From: Virgibacillus halodenitrificans JCM 12304
GTDB taxonomy: Bacteria; Bacillota; Bacilli; Bacillales; Amphibacillaceae
NCBI RefSeq assembly: GCF_001310895.1
Contig: NZ_BAZS01000014.1
Span: forward strand, 1-64,000
Length of the DNA stretch: 64,000 nt
Direction of reading: 5' to 3'
A program made the translations under genes and the position numbers. How positions within the stretch are numbered: the first letter of the stretch is position 1; each line of letters begins with the position of its first letter. Positions 26,192 through 36,699 of the stretch are shown here, one piece after another. Under the pieces are notes generated by a model. That model was not told where the DNA came from and ran no database searches. It saw nothing but the letters and a program-made list of their open reading frames with translations.

Positions 26192-27154
26192 ATGAATGTT
26201 ATTGATACGCACTGTGATGCGCTGGTTAAGATGCAGATTGCGAAACGAGAAAGAAACCAACTAGTAAGTTATAAGCATTCAGAGCAATTAACTACAAATT
26301 TAATGGAGTTGCAAAAGGGAAAGGTAATCGTACAGTTTTTTGCAATTTTTATTAAGCCTTATGTACCGACAGAAAGAAAATGGGAATATGCGTTGGAACA
26401 GATAGAAATTTTTCATTCAGAAATCATTGGAAAGAATCCAAGCATGAAGCACATTAAGCATTGGCAGGACATTGATAAATTAAGGGAAGGGGAAATTGGT
26501 GCCATTTTAACGTTGGAGGGTGCGGAGCCGATAGGAAATGAACTGGAAAAATTAGAGTATCTGTACCGCGCTGGCATTCTATTAATTGGTTTAACATGGA
26601 ATCATGCGAATCTCTGTGGCGATGGTGCTGGAGTACCTAATGCAGGCGGTTTAACTTCATTTGGTAAAGAGGTTATTAAGCATAATAATAAGCACGGTGT
26701 TTTTACAGATGTGTCCCATGCTTCCATAAATGGCTTTTGGGATACAGTGGAAATTGCGGACTACTTAATTGCCAGTCATTCTAATGTACGTAGTCTATGT
26801 GATCACCCTCGGAACCTGAATGATGATCAAATTAAAAGTATGCTAGATAATAATGGTCTGATCCATGTTGTCTACAATCCGCCTTTTATACATAAAAAGA
26901 ATGTCGTCAAAATTTCGGATTTAATTAAACATATTGATTATATCTGTGCATTAGGCGGCGTTAAGAATATAGGTTTCGGTTCAGACTTTGATGGAATAAA
27001 AACGTTTGTGAGTAACTTGGAAAGAGCATCACATTACCAAAATTTAATAAATGAATTATTAAAGTATTATTCTGAAGATGAAGTAAAAGGGTTTGCATAT
27101 CAAAACTTTTTACATAACCGACCACGAAACTTCCATACTACGATGAGTGATTAA
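26192..27154 (+). CDS. M19-family dipeptidase
   Basis: A 320-residue zinc dipeptidase of the renal dipeptidase family. The metal ligands are visible in order: DTHCD near the N-terminus, LTLEGAE, TDVSHAS, IASHSN and GFGSDFDGI. Bacterial M19 enzymes split dipeptides including those with a D-residue in second position. GGAGGT lies about 11 bases before ATG. The gene stands between the S12 hydrolase and the S9 peptidase. Cytoplasmic; it should act on dipeptides from the Opp importer. Confidence 0.9.
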   Translation: MNVIDTHCDALVKMQIAKRERNQLVSYKHSEQLTTNLMELQKGKVIVQFFAIFIKPYVPTERKWEYALEQIEIFHSEIIGKNPSMKHIKHWQDIDKLREGEIGAILTLEGAEPIGNELEKLEYLYRAGILLIGLTWNHANLCGDGAGVPNAGGLTSFGKEVIKHNNKHGVFTDVSHASINGFWDTVEIADYLIASHSNVRSLCDHPRNLNDDQIKSMLDNNGLIHVVYNPPFIHKKNVVKISDLIKHIDYICALGGVKNIGFGSDFDGIKTFVSNLERASHYQNLINELLKYYSEDEVKGFAYQNFLHNRPRNFHTTMSD

Positions 27155-27179
27155 TTTTAAAGTAAATGAGGTGTTTGAT

Positions 27180-28975
27180 TTGCAAAGTGAATTAACTGAT
27201 TATTTAAAAATAAATGGGGTTAGTCAACTTAAAAAAGTACCAAATAGTAACAAAATAACCTATGTACATAGGAAAAGTGGCTTACCTCAATTATATGAAT
27301 TTGATTTAAAAACACGTAAGGAACGTCCCTTTGTACGTACAGATGGGAGAGTATTATCAGCGCATCATTCAACTAATGGGGAATATTCGATTATCGAGGT
27401 CGACTATAAAGGAAACGAAAAAAAGCAGATATTTCTATATAAAAGAGATACGCAAAGCTTAGAAAGACTAGCATACTCTCTTGAATACTTGCATCATTTT
27501 GGCAGTTTCTCTCCAGATGGTACAAAAATAATATATACAACGTATCAGGAAAATGATGTAGATAGTAAGGTCTATCTGATTGATTTAACAACGAGGGAAA
27601 AGGAACTGATCGTTACATGGGACGGTTCATGTAACGTTGTAAAATGGTTGAAAAATGGAAAGGATATGGTGATTCAAGTACAAGAAACCAATTTGGATAC
27701 GTCTTACTGGATTCTAAATATAGAAGATCTATCCAAAAGAAGACTTGGTTCTATGGATGAAGTAGCACGTTATCAATCCATTGTATTTACAAAGGAGCAG
27801 AAGGAAGGTTATTTACTTTCCGATAGTAATAGTGAATTTATGCAAGTATGTCAATTCTCGTTGAACAACCATCAAAAAATAAGCCCATGCATTACATCTA
27901 TTCCATGGGATATAGAAGAGGTAAAACTATCATTGGATGAAACGAAGTTGGCGTTAAGTGTAAATGAAGGCGGGACTTCAACGATCTACATGTATCATGT
28001 TGCTGATTCCAGCCTAGAAGAAATCACGGATTTACCCATGGGCGTGAAATCCAATATAAGTTGGCTTACGAATGACTCTTTCTTATTTCTTTTAAAAGGA
28101 CCACAGGTACCAGGTGAGGTGTATACCTACCATATTTCACAGTGTAATGTAAGTAGAATAACCGATGTTGGTTATTTGGATGCATCTAAGGTAAGGAGAT
28201 ATAACCCAACGATGTATACGTTTCCGTCCTTTGATGGGGTGGAAGTTCCCTATTTTTATTATGCAAAGCATGCCAATCCAACAAGTGCGTTAATTTATGT
28301 CCATGGTGGACCTGAGAATTTATCCAGAGTGGACTTTAATCCCGTTTTACAAGCATTGGTAGATGCGGGAGTTGCTGTAATCGTCCCTAATATAAGAGGG
28401 AGCAAGGGATTTGGGAGAACCTATCTAGAGCTTGATGATCGTAGAAAGCGTTTGGATGCCGCAAAAGATATAGAAGCGCTAGCATGGTAGCCTTTGAAAA
28501 ACATGGGATTGATCAAAGTAAATTGGGAATTATGGGAAGAAGCTATGGTGGATTTATAGTAAATACGGTTAGTGCGTATTACCCGCATTTATGGGCTGCG
28601 GCAGTTTCAATTGTTGGCATCTCTCATATTGGCACCTTTCTAGAGAAAACGGGATCCTACAGAAGGCGATCAAGGGAACATGAATATGGTTTTTTGTCTG
28701 AAGATATCGATTTCTTCGATGAAATATCTCCAATAAATCATGTGGAAAAGGTGAATGCGCCTTTACTTTTATGCCATGGTCGACATGACAGTCGCGTAGC
28801 GGTAGAAGAGTCCATCCAATTTCAAGAAAAATTAACGGATTTAGGTAAGGAAGTATCGATCATTATTTCTGAAGAAGATGGGCATCAAATGGGAGGGGCA
28901 ACTTGTCACATAAATAGTTATGTATCAATGCAAACGAAAATAGTTGAATTTTTAGATCAGCACTTAAATGATTAG
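27180..28975 (+). pseudogene. S9-family oligopeptidase split by a frameshift
   Basis: The beta-propeller half reads from TTG 27180 (GAGGTG six bases upstream) to a stop at 28490, ending in AAKDIEALAW. The catalytic alpha/beta half continues in the -1 frame, with Ser in GIMGRSYGGF, Asp in CHGRHDSRV and His in EDGHQ, to 28975. One base added near 28488 restores a normal prolyl oligopeptidase-like protein of about 598 residues. The junction reads ATGGTAG, so the second half could also restart at ATG 28484 by coupling. Call: frameshifted gene, possibly a sequencing error, possibly two cooperating chains. Confidence 0.8.
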
Positions 28976-29004
28976 CGTATATTATTCAAAAAAGGAGGGG
29001 CGTT

Positions 29005-29934
29005 ATGTACATTATAAGGCGTATCTTAACTATGCTTTTAACGGTATGGGTAATAGCAACATTAACATTTATTATGATGAAGCTGATTCCAGGGGATCCG
29101 TTTTCTACAGAGGAAGGGGCATTGCCCGAAGAAGCTCTGGCAAATCTATATGCGAAATACGGTTTAGATGACCCACTGCCCATTCAATATCTTACATATA
29201 TGAAAAATCTAGTAACCTTTGATCTTGGACTGTCTATGGAAGGTAGTGGAAGGTCCGTAAATGAGATTATTGCGTCCGGAATTGGGGCGTCAGCGACACT
29301 TGGATTAATAACATTAGTAGTCGCCTTAGTCTTCGGAATAACCTTAGGTATTTTAGCTGCTTTATACCATAATAGTGTCTTTGATTATACAGCGATGGTA
29401 ATCGCAACAGTAGGAATATCTATACCTAACTTTATTCTAGCCCCATTATTAATGAAATTTTTAGCAGTTGATCTTCAATTGTTCCCAGTTGCCAATTGGG
29501 GTACCTGGCAGCATACCGTACTGCCATCTTTAGCTTTGGCGTCTGGACCATTGGCAATTATAGCTCGTTTTGTACGGTCAAGTATGCTTGATGTTATGAA
29601 TCAGGATTATATGAAAACTGCAGATGCTAAAGGGTTACCAACGTATCGTATCGTTGTTTTGCATGGTATTCGAAATGCCATATTACCGGTCATATCATTT
29701 ATTGGACCGTTATTTGTTTCTCTAATTACAGGTACTTTAGTTATTGAACGTATTTTCTCTATACCTGGAATTGGAAGGTACTTTGTGGATAGCATTTTTA
29801 ATCGGGATTACACGGTAATTATGGGGACAACCATTTTCTATAGCCTTATATTAGTTGTTGTTTTGTTCTTAATTGACGTTTCCTATCGATTTATCGATCC
29901 ACGGATTACTTTAACTAGTAAAGGAGGATCATAG
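29005..29934 (+). CDS. oppB: Oligopeptide ABC transporter permease, OppB/DppB type
   Basis: A 309-residue inner membrane permease with about six transmembrane segments. The N-terminal signature MYIIRRILTMLLTVWVIATLTFIMMKLIPGDP and the cytoplasmic EAA-type loop (MKTADAKGLPTYRIVVLHGIRNAILPVI) are those of the B subunit. AAAGGAGGGG lies before ATG. First of five to six importer genes in a tight series. Confidence 0.9.
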   Translation: MYIIRRILTMLLTVWVIATLTFIMMKLIPGDPFSTEEGALPEEALANLYAKYGLDDPLPIQYLTYMKNLVTFDLGLSMEGSGRSVNEIIASGIGASATLGLITLVVALVFGITLGILAALYHNSVFDYTAMVIATVGISIPNFILAPLLMKFLAVDLQLFPVANWGTWQHTVLPSLALASGPLAIIARFVRSSMLDVMNQDYMKTADAKGLPTYRIVVLHGIRNAILPVISFIGPLFVSLITGTLVIERIFSIPGIGRYFVDSIFNRDYTVIMGTTIFYSLILVVVLFLIDVSYRFIDPRITLTSKGGS

Positions 29935-30888
29935 ATGAGTAGGGAAGCAAGAGAACTATTATTTAAACCGGTTAATAAAAAAGAGAGCCTTTCTGAGCAA
30001 ATCATCCGTCCAAGCTTACCAATTTGGAAGGAAACTGCTATTAATATTTTAAAAAATAAATTAGCTTTATTTGGATTAGTTTTAATTCTTATCATCACTT
30101 TCTTTGCAATTGCTGGTCCAGCAATGGTTCCGTATTCTGCTTCTGAACAGGAGCTTACAAAGAATAACCTTGCACCTTCAAGTGAACATTGGTTTGGGAC
30201 AGATGATTTAGGACGCGATGTATGGGCACGTACATGGCAAGGTGCCCGGGTTTCTTTAACCATCGGCCTGGTTGCAGCTTTATTAGATTTGATTATCGGT
30301 GTAACTGTAGGTGGTATCTCTGGGTACATGGCAGGAAAAGGGAAAAGAGGCGACCGCATAGATAGTATATTAATGCGTATCGTTGAAGTACTATACGGCA
30401 TTCCATATTTACTTGTAGTTATATTGTTAATGGTAATTATGGAACCAGGGATCATAACTATTATTATCGCTTTATCAGCTACTGGATGGGTAGGTATGGC
30501 AAGAATAGTACGCGGGCAAATCTTACAATTAAAATCACAAGACTATGTACTCGCAGCGGAAAAGTTAGGAAGTAGCCATGCGAAAATAATTGGGAAGCAT
30601 TTAATACCAAATACGATGGGGATTATTATTGTAAATCTTACCTTCTCCGTCCCATCTGCGATATTTTCGGAATCGTTCTTAAGCTTCTTGGGCCTCGGTG
30701 TACAGGCCCCTTTTGCAAGCTGGGGAACGATGGCAAACGACGCATTGGGAGTGGTTATTGGGGGGCAATGGTGGAGGCTGTTTTTTCCTGCTCTTATGAT
30801 ATCCATAACAATGTTTGCATTTAATGCTTTTGGTGACGGCTTACAAGATGCTTTAGATCCGAAAGTACGCAAAAAGGGAGGTAAATAG
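29935..30888 (+). CDS. oppC: Oligopeptide ABC transporter permease, OppC/DppC type
   Basis: A 317-residue permease partner of the preceding gene, which ends at the base before this start. It has the C-subunit N-terminal domain, FGTDDLGRDVWARTWQGARVSL after the first membrane segment, and the EAA loop DYVLAAEKLGSSHAKIIGKH. The start has AAAGGAGGATC upstream. Confidence 0.92.
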   Translation: MSREARELLFKPVNKKESLSEQIIRPSLPIWKETAINILKNKLALFGLVLILIITFFAIAGPAMVPYSASEQELTKNNLAPSSEHWFGTDDLGRDVWARTWQGARVSLTIGLVAALLDLIIGVTVGGISGYMAGKGKRGDRIDSILMRIVEVLYGIPYLLVVILLMVIMEPGIITIIIALSATGWVGMARIVRGQILQLKSQDYVLAAEKLGSSHAKIIGKHLIPNTMGIIIVNLTFSVPSAIFSESFLSFLGLGVQAPFASWGTMANDALGVVIGGQWWRLFFPALMISITMFAFNAFGDGLQDALDPKVRKKGGK

Positions 30889-30892
30889 TGGC

Positions 30893-31906
30893 ATGTCTTT
30901 ATTAAAGGTCAATAATTTAAAAGTTAATTTTAAAACATATGGAGGTACGATCAGAGCTGTAAGAAATGTTTCTTTTGAAGTTGATTATGGAGAAACCGTA
31001 GCAATTGTTGGCGAAAGCGGAAGTGGTAAAAGTGTAACCGTCCAAGCAATTATGGGACTAATAAAAAAACCGGCGGGTGAGATAGAGAAAGGAAATATTC
31101 TTTTTAAAGGAAAAGAACTATTGCAATTATCTCAAAAGCAGCTACGGGAAATAAAAGGAAAGCAAATTAGCATGGTTTTTCAAGATTCCATGACATCCTT
31201 AAACCCAACAATGAAGGTTGGAAAACAAATTTCAGAAGTTTTACTTTACCATCAACATGTTTCAAAGCAAGAAGCAAAAGCAAGAGCTATTGAGATGATT
31301 AAAGAAGTTGGTATTCCCAATGCCGAAAGAAGGTATGAACAATATCCACATGAATTCAGTGGAGGCATGCGGCAACGAATAATGATTGCAATAGCGCTTG
31401 CTTGTAATCCTGATTTGCTCATTGCTGATGAGCCAACCACAGCCTTGGATGTAACGATACAAGCACAAGTACTTGGGTTATTGGAAGGTATTAAAGAGAA
31501 TAAAAATACGTCCATTATTTTAATAACACATGATTTAGGCGTGGTTGCGGAGAGTGCGGACAAGGTGATTGTCATGTATGGGGGGATGATGGTAGAGAAG
31601 TGCAGTGTGCAAGAATTATTTTCTAATCCTAACCACCCGTACACTTGGGGCTTATTGGAATCAATTCCTAACGTATCCAATAAAGACAAAGAGAGGCTAA
31701 AGCCAATTGAAGGCTCGCCACCAGATTTATTTTCACCACCTAAAGGTTGTCCATTTGCTCCTCGATGTAAGTACGCCATGGATATATGTATGGAAGAAGT
31801 TCCTCGTCTCTATGATGTAGCAGATGGTCATTCCTCAAGATGTTTTCTAAACGACGAAATGGCTCCGAATATAGCGACGTTTTCAGAAGTGGAGGAGCGT
31901 GTATGA
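30893..31906 (+). CDS. oppD: Oligopeptide ABC transporter ATPase, OppD type
   Basis: A 337-residue ATPase. Walker A is GESGSGKS, the Q-loop is MVFQDSMTSLNP, the ABC signature is FSGGMRQR, Walker B is LLIADEPTTALD, and the C-terminal cysteine-rich PKGCPFAPRCKYAMDIC region is typical of Opp/Dpp ATPases. It ends in an ATGA overlap with oppF. Confidence 0.93.
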   Translation: MSLLKVNNLKVNFKTYGGTIRAVRNVSFEVDYGETVAIVGESGSGKSVTVQAIMGLIKKPAGEIEKGNILFKGKELLQLSQKQLREIKGKQISMVFQDSMTSLNPTMKVGKQISEVLLYHQHVSKQEAKARAIEMIKEVGIPNAERRYEQYPHEFSGGMRQRIMIAIALACNPDLLIADEPTTALDVTIQAQVLGLLEGIKENKNTSIILITHDLGVVAESADKVIVMYGGMMVEKCSVQELFSNPNHPYTWGLLESIPNVSNKDKERLKPIEGSPPDLFSPPKGCPFAPRCKYAMDICMEEVPRLYDVADGHSSRCFLNDEMAPNIATFSEVEERV

Positions 31907-32856
31907 ACCAAGAAATTATTAAAACTACCAATGTAAAAAAACACTATGCCATAGGTAAGCAGCAAGTTGTTCGTTCCGTAGATGGTATTTCAATTGATAT
32001 TTATCAGGGAGAAACATTCGGATTAGTTGGTGAGAGTGGAAGTGGGAAATCAACCTTTGGAAAAACCATCGCAGGATTGACAAACCCTACAGACGGTAGT
32101 GTGTACTATGAGGGGAATAATGTAAATAATTTATCTAAAAAAGAGCGCCATCGAATTAACCGTGAAATTCAAATTATTTTTCAAGATCCGCAAGCTTCTT
32201 TAAATCCTCGAATGCAGGTAGGAGACATAATTGCTGAAGGTATCGATGCACATGGTTTAGCAAAAGGAAAAGCAAGAAAAGAGAGAATATATGATTTGTT
32301 GGAAAGAGTAGGATTGAATCCGGATGTCGTCAAGCGTTATCCACATGAATTCAGTGGAGGGCAGAGACAACGGATTGGAATAGCAAGAACACTAGCAGTT
32401 CAGCCTAAATTTATTGTGGCAGATGAGCCTATATCTGCCTTAGATGTTTCAATTCAAGCGCAGGTTCTAAACCTACTAAATGATTTAAAGGATTCAGAGG
32501 ATCTAACCTATCTATTTATCGCTCATGATTTAAGTATGGTTAAGCATATTAGTGATCGAATCGGAGTTATGTATTTAGGAAATATGATGGAGTTAGCACG
32601 AAGTGAGCAATTATTTGATAATCCGAAACATCCGTATACACAAGCTCTCTTATCAGCCATACCTGTACCGGATCCAACTCTTTCAAAAAGAGACAGAATA
32701 GTTTTACAAGGGGAACCACCAAGCCCAGTCAATCCTCCAAGTGGATGTAAATTCAGAACAAGGTGTCCGCATGCCATGGAAATATGTTCTTTAGAAGCTC
32801 CAATGTGGAAAGAAATACACGCTGATCATTGGACAGCATGTCACTTATATTCTTAG
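31903..32856 (+). CDS. oppF: Oligopeptide ABC transporter ATPase, OppF type
   Basis: A 317-residue ATPase from ATG 31903, which overlaps the oppD stop by four bases and has GGAGG upstream; the in-frame extension to 31840 is not used. Walker A is GESGSGKS, signature FSGGQRQR, Walker B FIVADEPISALD, and the C-terminus has the Opp cysteine motif PSGCKFRTRCPHAMEIC. It pairs with OppD. Confidence 0.93.
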   Translation: MNQEIIKTTNVKKHYAIGKQQVVRSVDGISIDIYQGETFGLVGESGSGKSTFGKTIAGLTNPTDGSVYYEGNNVNNLSKKERHRINREIQIIFQDPQASLNPRMQVGDIIAEGIDAHGLAKGKARKERIYDLLERVGLNPDVVKRYPHEFSGGQRQRIGIARTLAVQPKFIVADEPISALDVSIQAQVLNLLNDLKDSEDLTYLFIAHDLSMVKHISDRIGVMYLGNMMELARSEQLFDNPKHPYTQALLSAIPVPDPTLSKRDRIVLQGEPPSPVNPPSGCKFRTRCPHAMEICSLEAPMWKEIHADHWTACHLYS

Positions 32857-32876
32857 TTAAGCAAAGGAGAATGGAT

Positions 32877-34472
32877 ATGATGAAGAAATTAATAGCAATA
32901 CTTATACTAACGGGAGTAATGATATTAGGGGCTTGTTCTGATAAGAGTGCAACGTCTTCAGAGCCACCTAAACAAGACCTTGTATTGAATTTAAGCTCTG
33001 AACCTTCCAGCTTGGATCCGGGAATTACTACTTCATTGAAGGATGGTTGGGTAATGGAGCACCTCTTTGAAGGATTATATACGCTTGATCAAGAAGGTGA
33101 AGTAGTACTGGGAGTTGCAGAAAAAGTAGATAAATCAACGGATGGTCTTGTTTACACGTTCACCATTAGAAAGGATGCCAAGTGGTCGGATGGTTCAGAT
33201 GTAACTGCTCATGACTTTGAATATGCGTGGAAGAGAGCTTTAGACCCGAATGTAGGAGCGAGATACGCTTCCTTCTTGTATGTAATAAAAAATGCGGAAG
33301 CCTTTAATACAGGTAAAGCTAGTTTAGAAGAAGTAGGAGTGACAGCACTTGATGATAAAACATTGAAACTGACGCTTGAAGCACCCACTCCTTATCTAGA
33401 GAAGTTGATGACAATTACGACCTTTTACCCTGTAAAAAAAGAAGTAGTAGAGGCTAATGAAAACTGGACCCTCGATCCAAGCTTGTATGTTACAAACGGA
33501 GCTTTTCAACTAAACAAATGGGAGCACGATAGCCAGTTGGAATTAATAAAGAATAAGGAATATTATGCGAAGGATGAAGTTAGCCTGGAGAAGATTACGT
33601 TTAAGATGATTAATGATGCTACAACAGCCTATCAGATGTATGAAACAGGAGAGCTTGATTTTATTAGTACGATTCCAACTGATCAACTAGAAGCAGCAAA
33701 GCAAAAGCCAGAGTACATTGAATTTCCAACGTATTCGACAGCAATGTATCTATTTAATATTAGAAAAGAACCATTTAACAATCAAAAGGTACGAAAAGCA
33801 TTTGCGATGGGAATTGACCGAAAGGCCTTAGTTGAGAATGTTGGGAAAATAGGAGAAACCCCTGCCTTTGCAATGGTTCCCCCTGGTGCAGAGACACCAG
33901 AAGGTGATTTTCGAGAAGTCGGTGGAAACTATTTTGAAGAAGATTATGAAGAAGCTAAGAAGTTAATAGCAGAAGCAATGGAAGAAGAAGGCTGGTCAAC
34001 GTTTCCTAAAGTAGAATTGATTTATAGTACGTCTGAAAATAATAAAAGATATTCGGAAGCCATTCAGGAGATGTTGAAAAAGAATTTAGATATTGATATC
34101 CAATTAGGCACGCAAGAATGGAGCTCGTATTTAGATACGCTTGGAAGAAAGGATTATCAGATGGCTAGAATGGCTCAGTCAGGCGTTTATATTGATCCAG
34201 CTGTAAACTTGGAATATTTCTTAGGATCTGGTACAAATAACCGCACCGGTTGGATAAATGAGAATTACGATCAATTATTAAAAAAAGCTAGGGTAGAGCA
34301 GGATGAGACCAAACGTTATGAACTATTACATCAAGCAGAGGAAATATTAATGGAGGATTTACCTTTTATGCCGTATTACTTCCTCTCATCCAATTATTTA
34401 GCATCACCTGAAATTAAAGGAATTGTTTATTACAATCACCAACCACCCGTTTTTAAATGGGCAAAAAAGTAA
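32877..34472 (+). CDS. Oligopeptide-binding lipoprotein OppA, copy 1
   Basis: A 531-residue peptide-binding lipoprotein. The signal peptide ends in the lipobox LGAC about 18 residues after ATG 32877 (AAAGGAG seven bases upstream; ATG 32880 also possible). The SBP_bac_5 fold is clear in SEPSSLDPG, AKWSDGSDVTAHDFEYAWKR and FNNQKVRKAFAMGIDR. It is a close paralogue of the next gene along its whole length, so the importer carries two binding proteins of perhaps different peptide preference. Confidence 0.92.
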   Translation: MMKKLIAILILTGVMILGACSDKSATSSEPPKQDLVLNLSSEPSSLDPGITTSLKDGWVMEHLFEGLYTLDQEGEVVLGVAEKVDKSTDGLVYTFTIRKDAKWSDGSDVTAHDFEYAWKRALDPNVGARYASFLYVIKNAEAFNTGKASLEEVGVTALDDKTLKLTLEAPTPYLEKLMTITTFYPVKKEVVEANENWTLDPSLYVTNGAFQLNKWEHDSQLELIKNKEYYAKDEVSLEKITFKMINDATTAYQMYETGELDFISTIPTDQLEAAKQKPEYIEFPTYSTAMYLFNIRKEPFNNQKVRKAFAMGIDRKALVENVGKIGETPAFAMVPPGAETPEGDFREVGGNYFEEDYEEAKKLIAEAMEEEGWSTFPKVELIYSTSENNKRYSEAIQEMLKKNLDIDIQLGTQEWSSYLDTLGRKDYQMARMAQSGVYIDPAVNLEYFLGSGTNNRTGWINENYDQLLKKARVEQDETKRYELLHQAEEILMEDLPFMPYYFLSSNYLASPEIKGIVYYNHQPPVFKWAKK

Positions 34473-34525
34473 TTTGTAGATTAATGTATTGTAGATAATT
34501 CATTCATATCTTGGGAGGGAAGCAA

Positions 34526-36139
34526 ATGGTTAAAAAAAGAATAGCTATTTTATTTATATTAGTAGCTTTAATGATGGCTGCATGTTCTGAAAATGAGAAT
34601 AAATCAGAGGCGGAAGGTTCCAAAGGACAAGAGCTTGTATTAAATGCTGGCTCTGAACCGGCTAGTCTTGATCCGGCAATGAATACGTCCGTTACTTCCG
34701 GTTGGATATTGGATCATATGTATGAGGGCTTATATACACGTGATCAAAATGGTGATATTCAATTGGGTATTGCTGAAGATGTTGACGTGTCAGATGATGG
34801 TACCGTATATACATTTAGTATTAAAGAGAATGCAAAATGGTCTGATGGAACAGATGTAACTGCTGAGGATTTTAAATATTCCTGGGAAAGGGTTTTAAAT
34901 CCAAATACTGGCGCAAGATTTGCCTATTATCTATTTGTTATAAAGAATGCAGAAGCATACAACAAAGGCGAAGCGGATATAGAAGACGTCGGAATAGAAG
35001 TAATTAATGATAAAACGTTAGAAGTTACACTTGAGTCTCCTACAGCATTTCTCGATAGTCTGATGACAATTTGGACTTTTTATCCTGTGAAAAAAGATAT
35101 CGTAGAAAAGGATGAGAATTGGACGCTGGATGCAGAAAATTTCGTTACAAATGGTGCTTTTTATATGACGGATTGGGAGCATGATAACAAAATTGTGTTA
35201 ACTAAAAATGATAATTATTATAGTAAGGAAGAAGTGAACCTAAATAAAATTACGTTCGAAATGGTAGATGATGCAACAACTGCTTATCAGTTATATCAAA
35301 CAGGAGATCTTGATTTTATCAGTGCTATACCTACGGATCAATTGGCAGCAGTAAAGGATAGTGATGAATATAATGAATTCCCTTATTATTCAACAGCAAT
35401 GTATATCTTTAATGTAAACAAAGAGCCTTTTACGAACCAAAAGGTTAGACAGGCGTTTTCTATGGCAGTAGATAGAAAATCCTTAGTTGAGAATGTCGGA
35501 CAAACTGGTGAAGCACCTGCTTTTGCAATGGTACCACCAGGCGCTGATACACCTGACGGGGATTTTCGAGAGGTTGGCGGAGATTACTTTAAAGAAGACA
35601 ATACAAAAGCAAAGGCCTTAATAGCGGAAGCCATGGATGAAGAAGGGTGGTCTGAATTTCCTGAAGTCACGTTAATGTTCAGTACTTCTGATAATAATAA
35701 GCGCTACGCAGAAGCTGTTCAGGAAATGGTAAAGCAAAATCTAAATATAGATCTAAAACTAGCCAATCAGGAATGGAATACGTATTTAGATACATTAGGA
35801 CGTGGCGATTATCAAATGGGAAGAATGTCGTGGACGGGTCTCTATATTGATCCAGCTGTAAACTTAGAATACTATTTAGGCACTAGTACAAATAATCGAA
35901 CAGGCTGGGTGAATAAGGAGTATGATCAGTTATTAAAGGATGCTCAAGTGGAACAGGATATTACAAAACGCTATGAACTCTTACATGATGCAGAAGAAAT
36001 ATTAATGACGGATGCGCCATTTATGCCATTGTACTTTTTGACCAATAATTATTTAACATCTTCTAAAGTAGATCATGTTGCTTTTTATGAAAATAGACGA
36101 CCTGTATTTAAATGGGCAAGTATAAAAGAAAACGAATAA
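34526..36139 (+). CDS. Oligopeptide-binding lipoprotein OppA, copy 2
   Basis: A 537-residue lipoprotein with lipobox MAAC after the signal segment and the same fold as copy 1 (SEPASLDPA, AKWSDGTDVTAEDFKYSWER, FTNQKVRQAFSMAVDR). Long identical blocks such as ENVG...APAFAMVPPGA and TNNRTGW show a tandem duplication. ATG 34526 has GGGAGG six bases upstream; the longer TTG frame overlaps this site. Confidence 0.92.
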   Translation: MVKKRIAILFILVALMMAACSENENKSEAEGSKGQELVLNAGSEPASLDPAMNTSVTSGWILDHMYEGLYTRDQNGDIQLGIAEDVDVSDDGTVYTFSIKENAKWSDGTDVTAEDFKYSWERVLNPNTGARFAYYLFVIKNAEAYNKGEADIEDVGIEVINDKTLEVTLESPTAFLDSLMTIWTFYPVKKDIVEKDENWTLDAENFVTNGAFYMTDWEHDNKIVLTKNDNYYSKEEVNLNKITFEMVDDATTAYQLYQTGDLDFISAIPTDQLAAVKDSDEYNEFPYYSTAMYIFNVNKEPFTNQKVRQAFSMAVDRKSLVENVGQTGEAPAFAMVPPGADTPDGDFREVGGDYFKEDNTKAKALIAEAMDEEGWSEFPEVTLMFSTSDNNKRYAEAVQEMVKQNLNIDLKLANQEWNTYLDTLGRGDYQMGRMSWTGLYIDPAVNLEYYLGTSTNNRTGWVNKEYDQLLKDAQVEQDITKRYELLHDAEEILMTDAPFMPLYFLTNNYLTSSKVDHVAFYENRRPVFKWASIKENE

Positions 36140-36150
36140 TTAAAATATCT

Positions 36151-36186
36151 GGAGCCAATAAAACGATACCTTCGTTGTTTGGCTCC
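36151..36186 (+). other. Stem-loop after oppA copy 2
   Basis: GGAGCCAA (36151-36158) pairs with TTGGCTCC (36179-36186), with a further AACGA/TCGTT pairing inside. There is no T-run, so it is more likely an mRNA-stabilising 3' structure than a terminator. Confidence 0.5.
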
Positions 36187-36190
36187 TTAG

Positions 36191-36559
36191 GTGTGGTGTA
36201 TTTTGAAGACGCATTTTTTAATTATACTAACTTGGATTTCCATTGTTATCTTCACAAAGGACACGCTATTACTAATAGAAATTGCATTTTTAGTGGGACT
36301 TATTTCAATCGTAATTTTAGCAGTTATGTTCTTAGTGAATAGTGAACTTTTCCATCTGTTTTTTAAGGGGTTTTGGATAATAGGGAAATACATAACTCCC
36401 GAAAATAGAGGATTAAATCGAACGAATGAGCTAATTAAAAAGGATCAGTCGTTTCAAAGATTTAAAGAAAATCTTCAGCAGCACTTTCGTAAAATGTTGA
36501 TATGGACAGGTATTTATTCCATTACTGTATCGATTTTGTTCACAGCGCTTTTGGTTTAA
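36191..36559 (+). CDS. Small membrane protein, DUF3899-like
   Basis: A membrane protein of about 120 residues with hydrophobic segments near residues 8-25, 28-50 and 103-120, and a basic, glutamine-rich cytoplasmic stretch between them (RTNELIKKDQSFQRFKENLQQHFRKM). It resembles the DUF3899 proteins of bacilli, whose role is unknown. The start is GTG 36191 or TTG 36203; the latter is better spaced from AGGTG. It lies in the direction of the Opp operon, between the second binding protein and the M20 hydrolase. Confidence 0.55.
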   Translation: MWCILKTHFLIILTWISIVIFTKDTLLLIEIAFLVGLISIVILAVMFLVNSELFHLFFKGFWIIGKYITPENRGLNRTNELIKKDQSFQRFKENLQQHFRKMLIWTGIYSITVSILFTALLV

Positions 36560-36699
36560 TCGTAAATTTGTGTTAAACAGTGAAGTGAAAGATAATCCAT
36601 CCTTTTTAGGATATAAATAGGAAGCGAAGTGATCTGTTACGCTTGGTGAGAAAACGGTTGGAATGAGCATGAATAGTATAGTAGAAAGGTGGATGTATA

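Noticed and set aside
31252-31779. 175-codon minus-strand frame across oppD
   Set aside because: Lies fully antisense to a conserved ATPase; composition follows the opposite frame.
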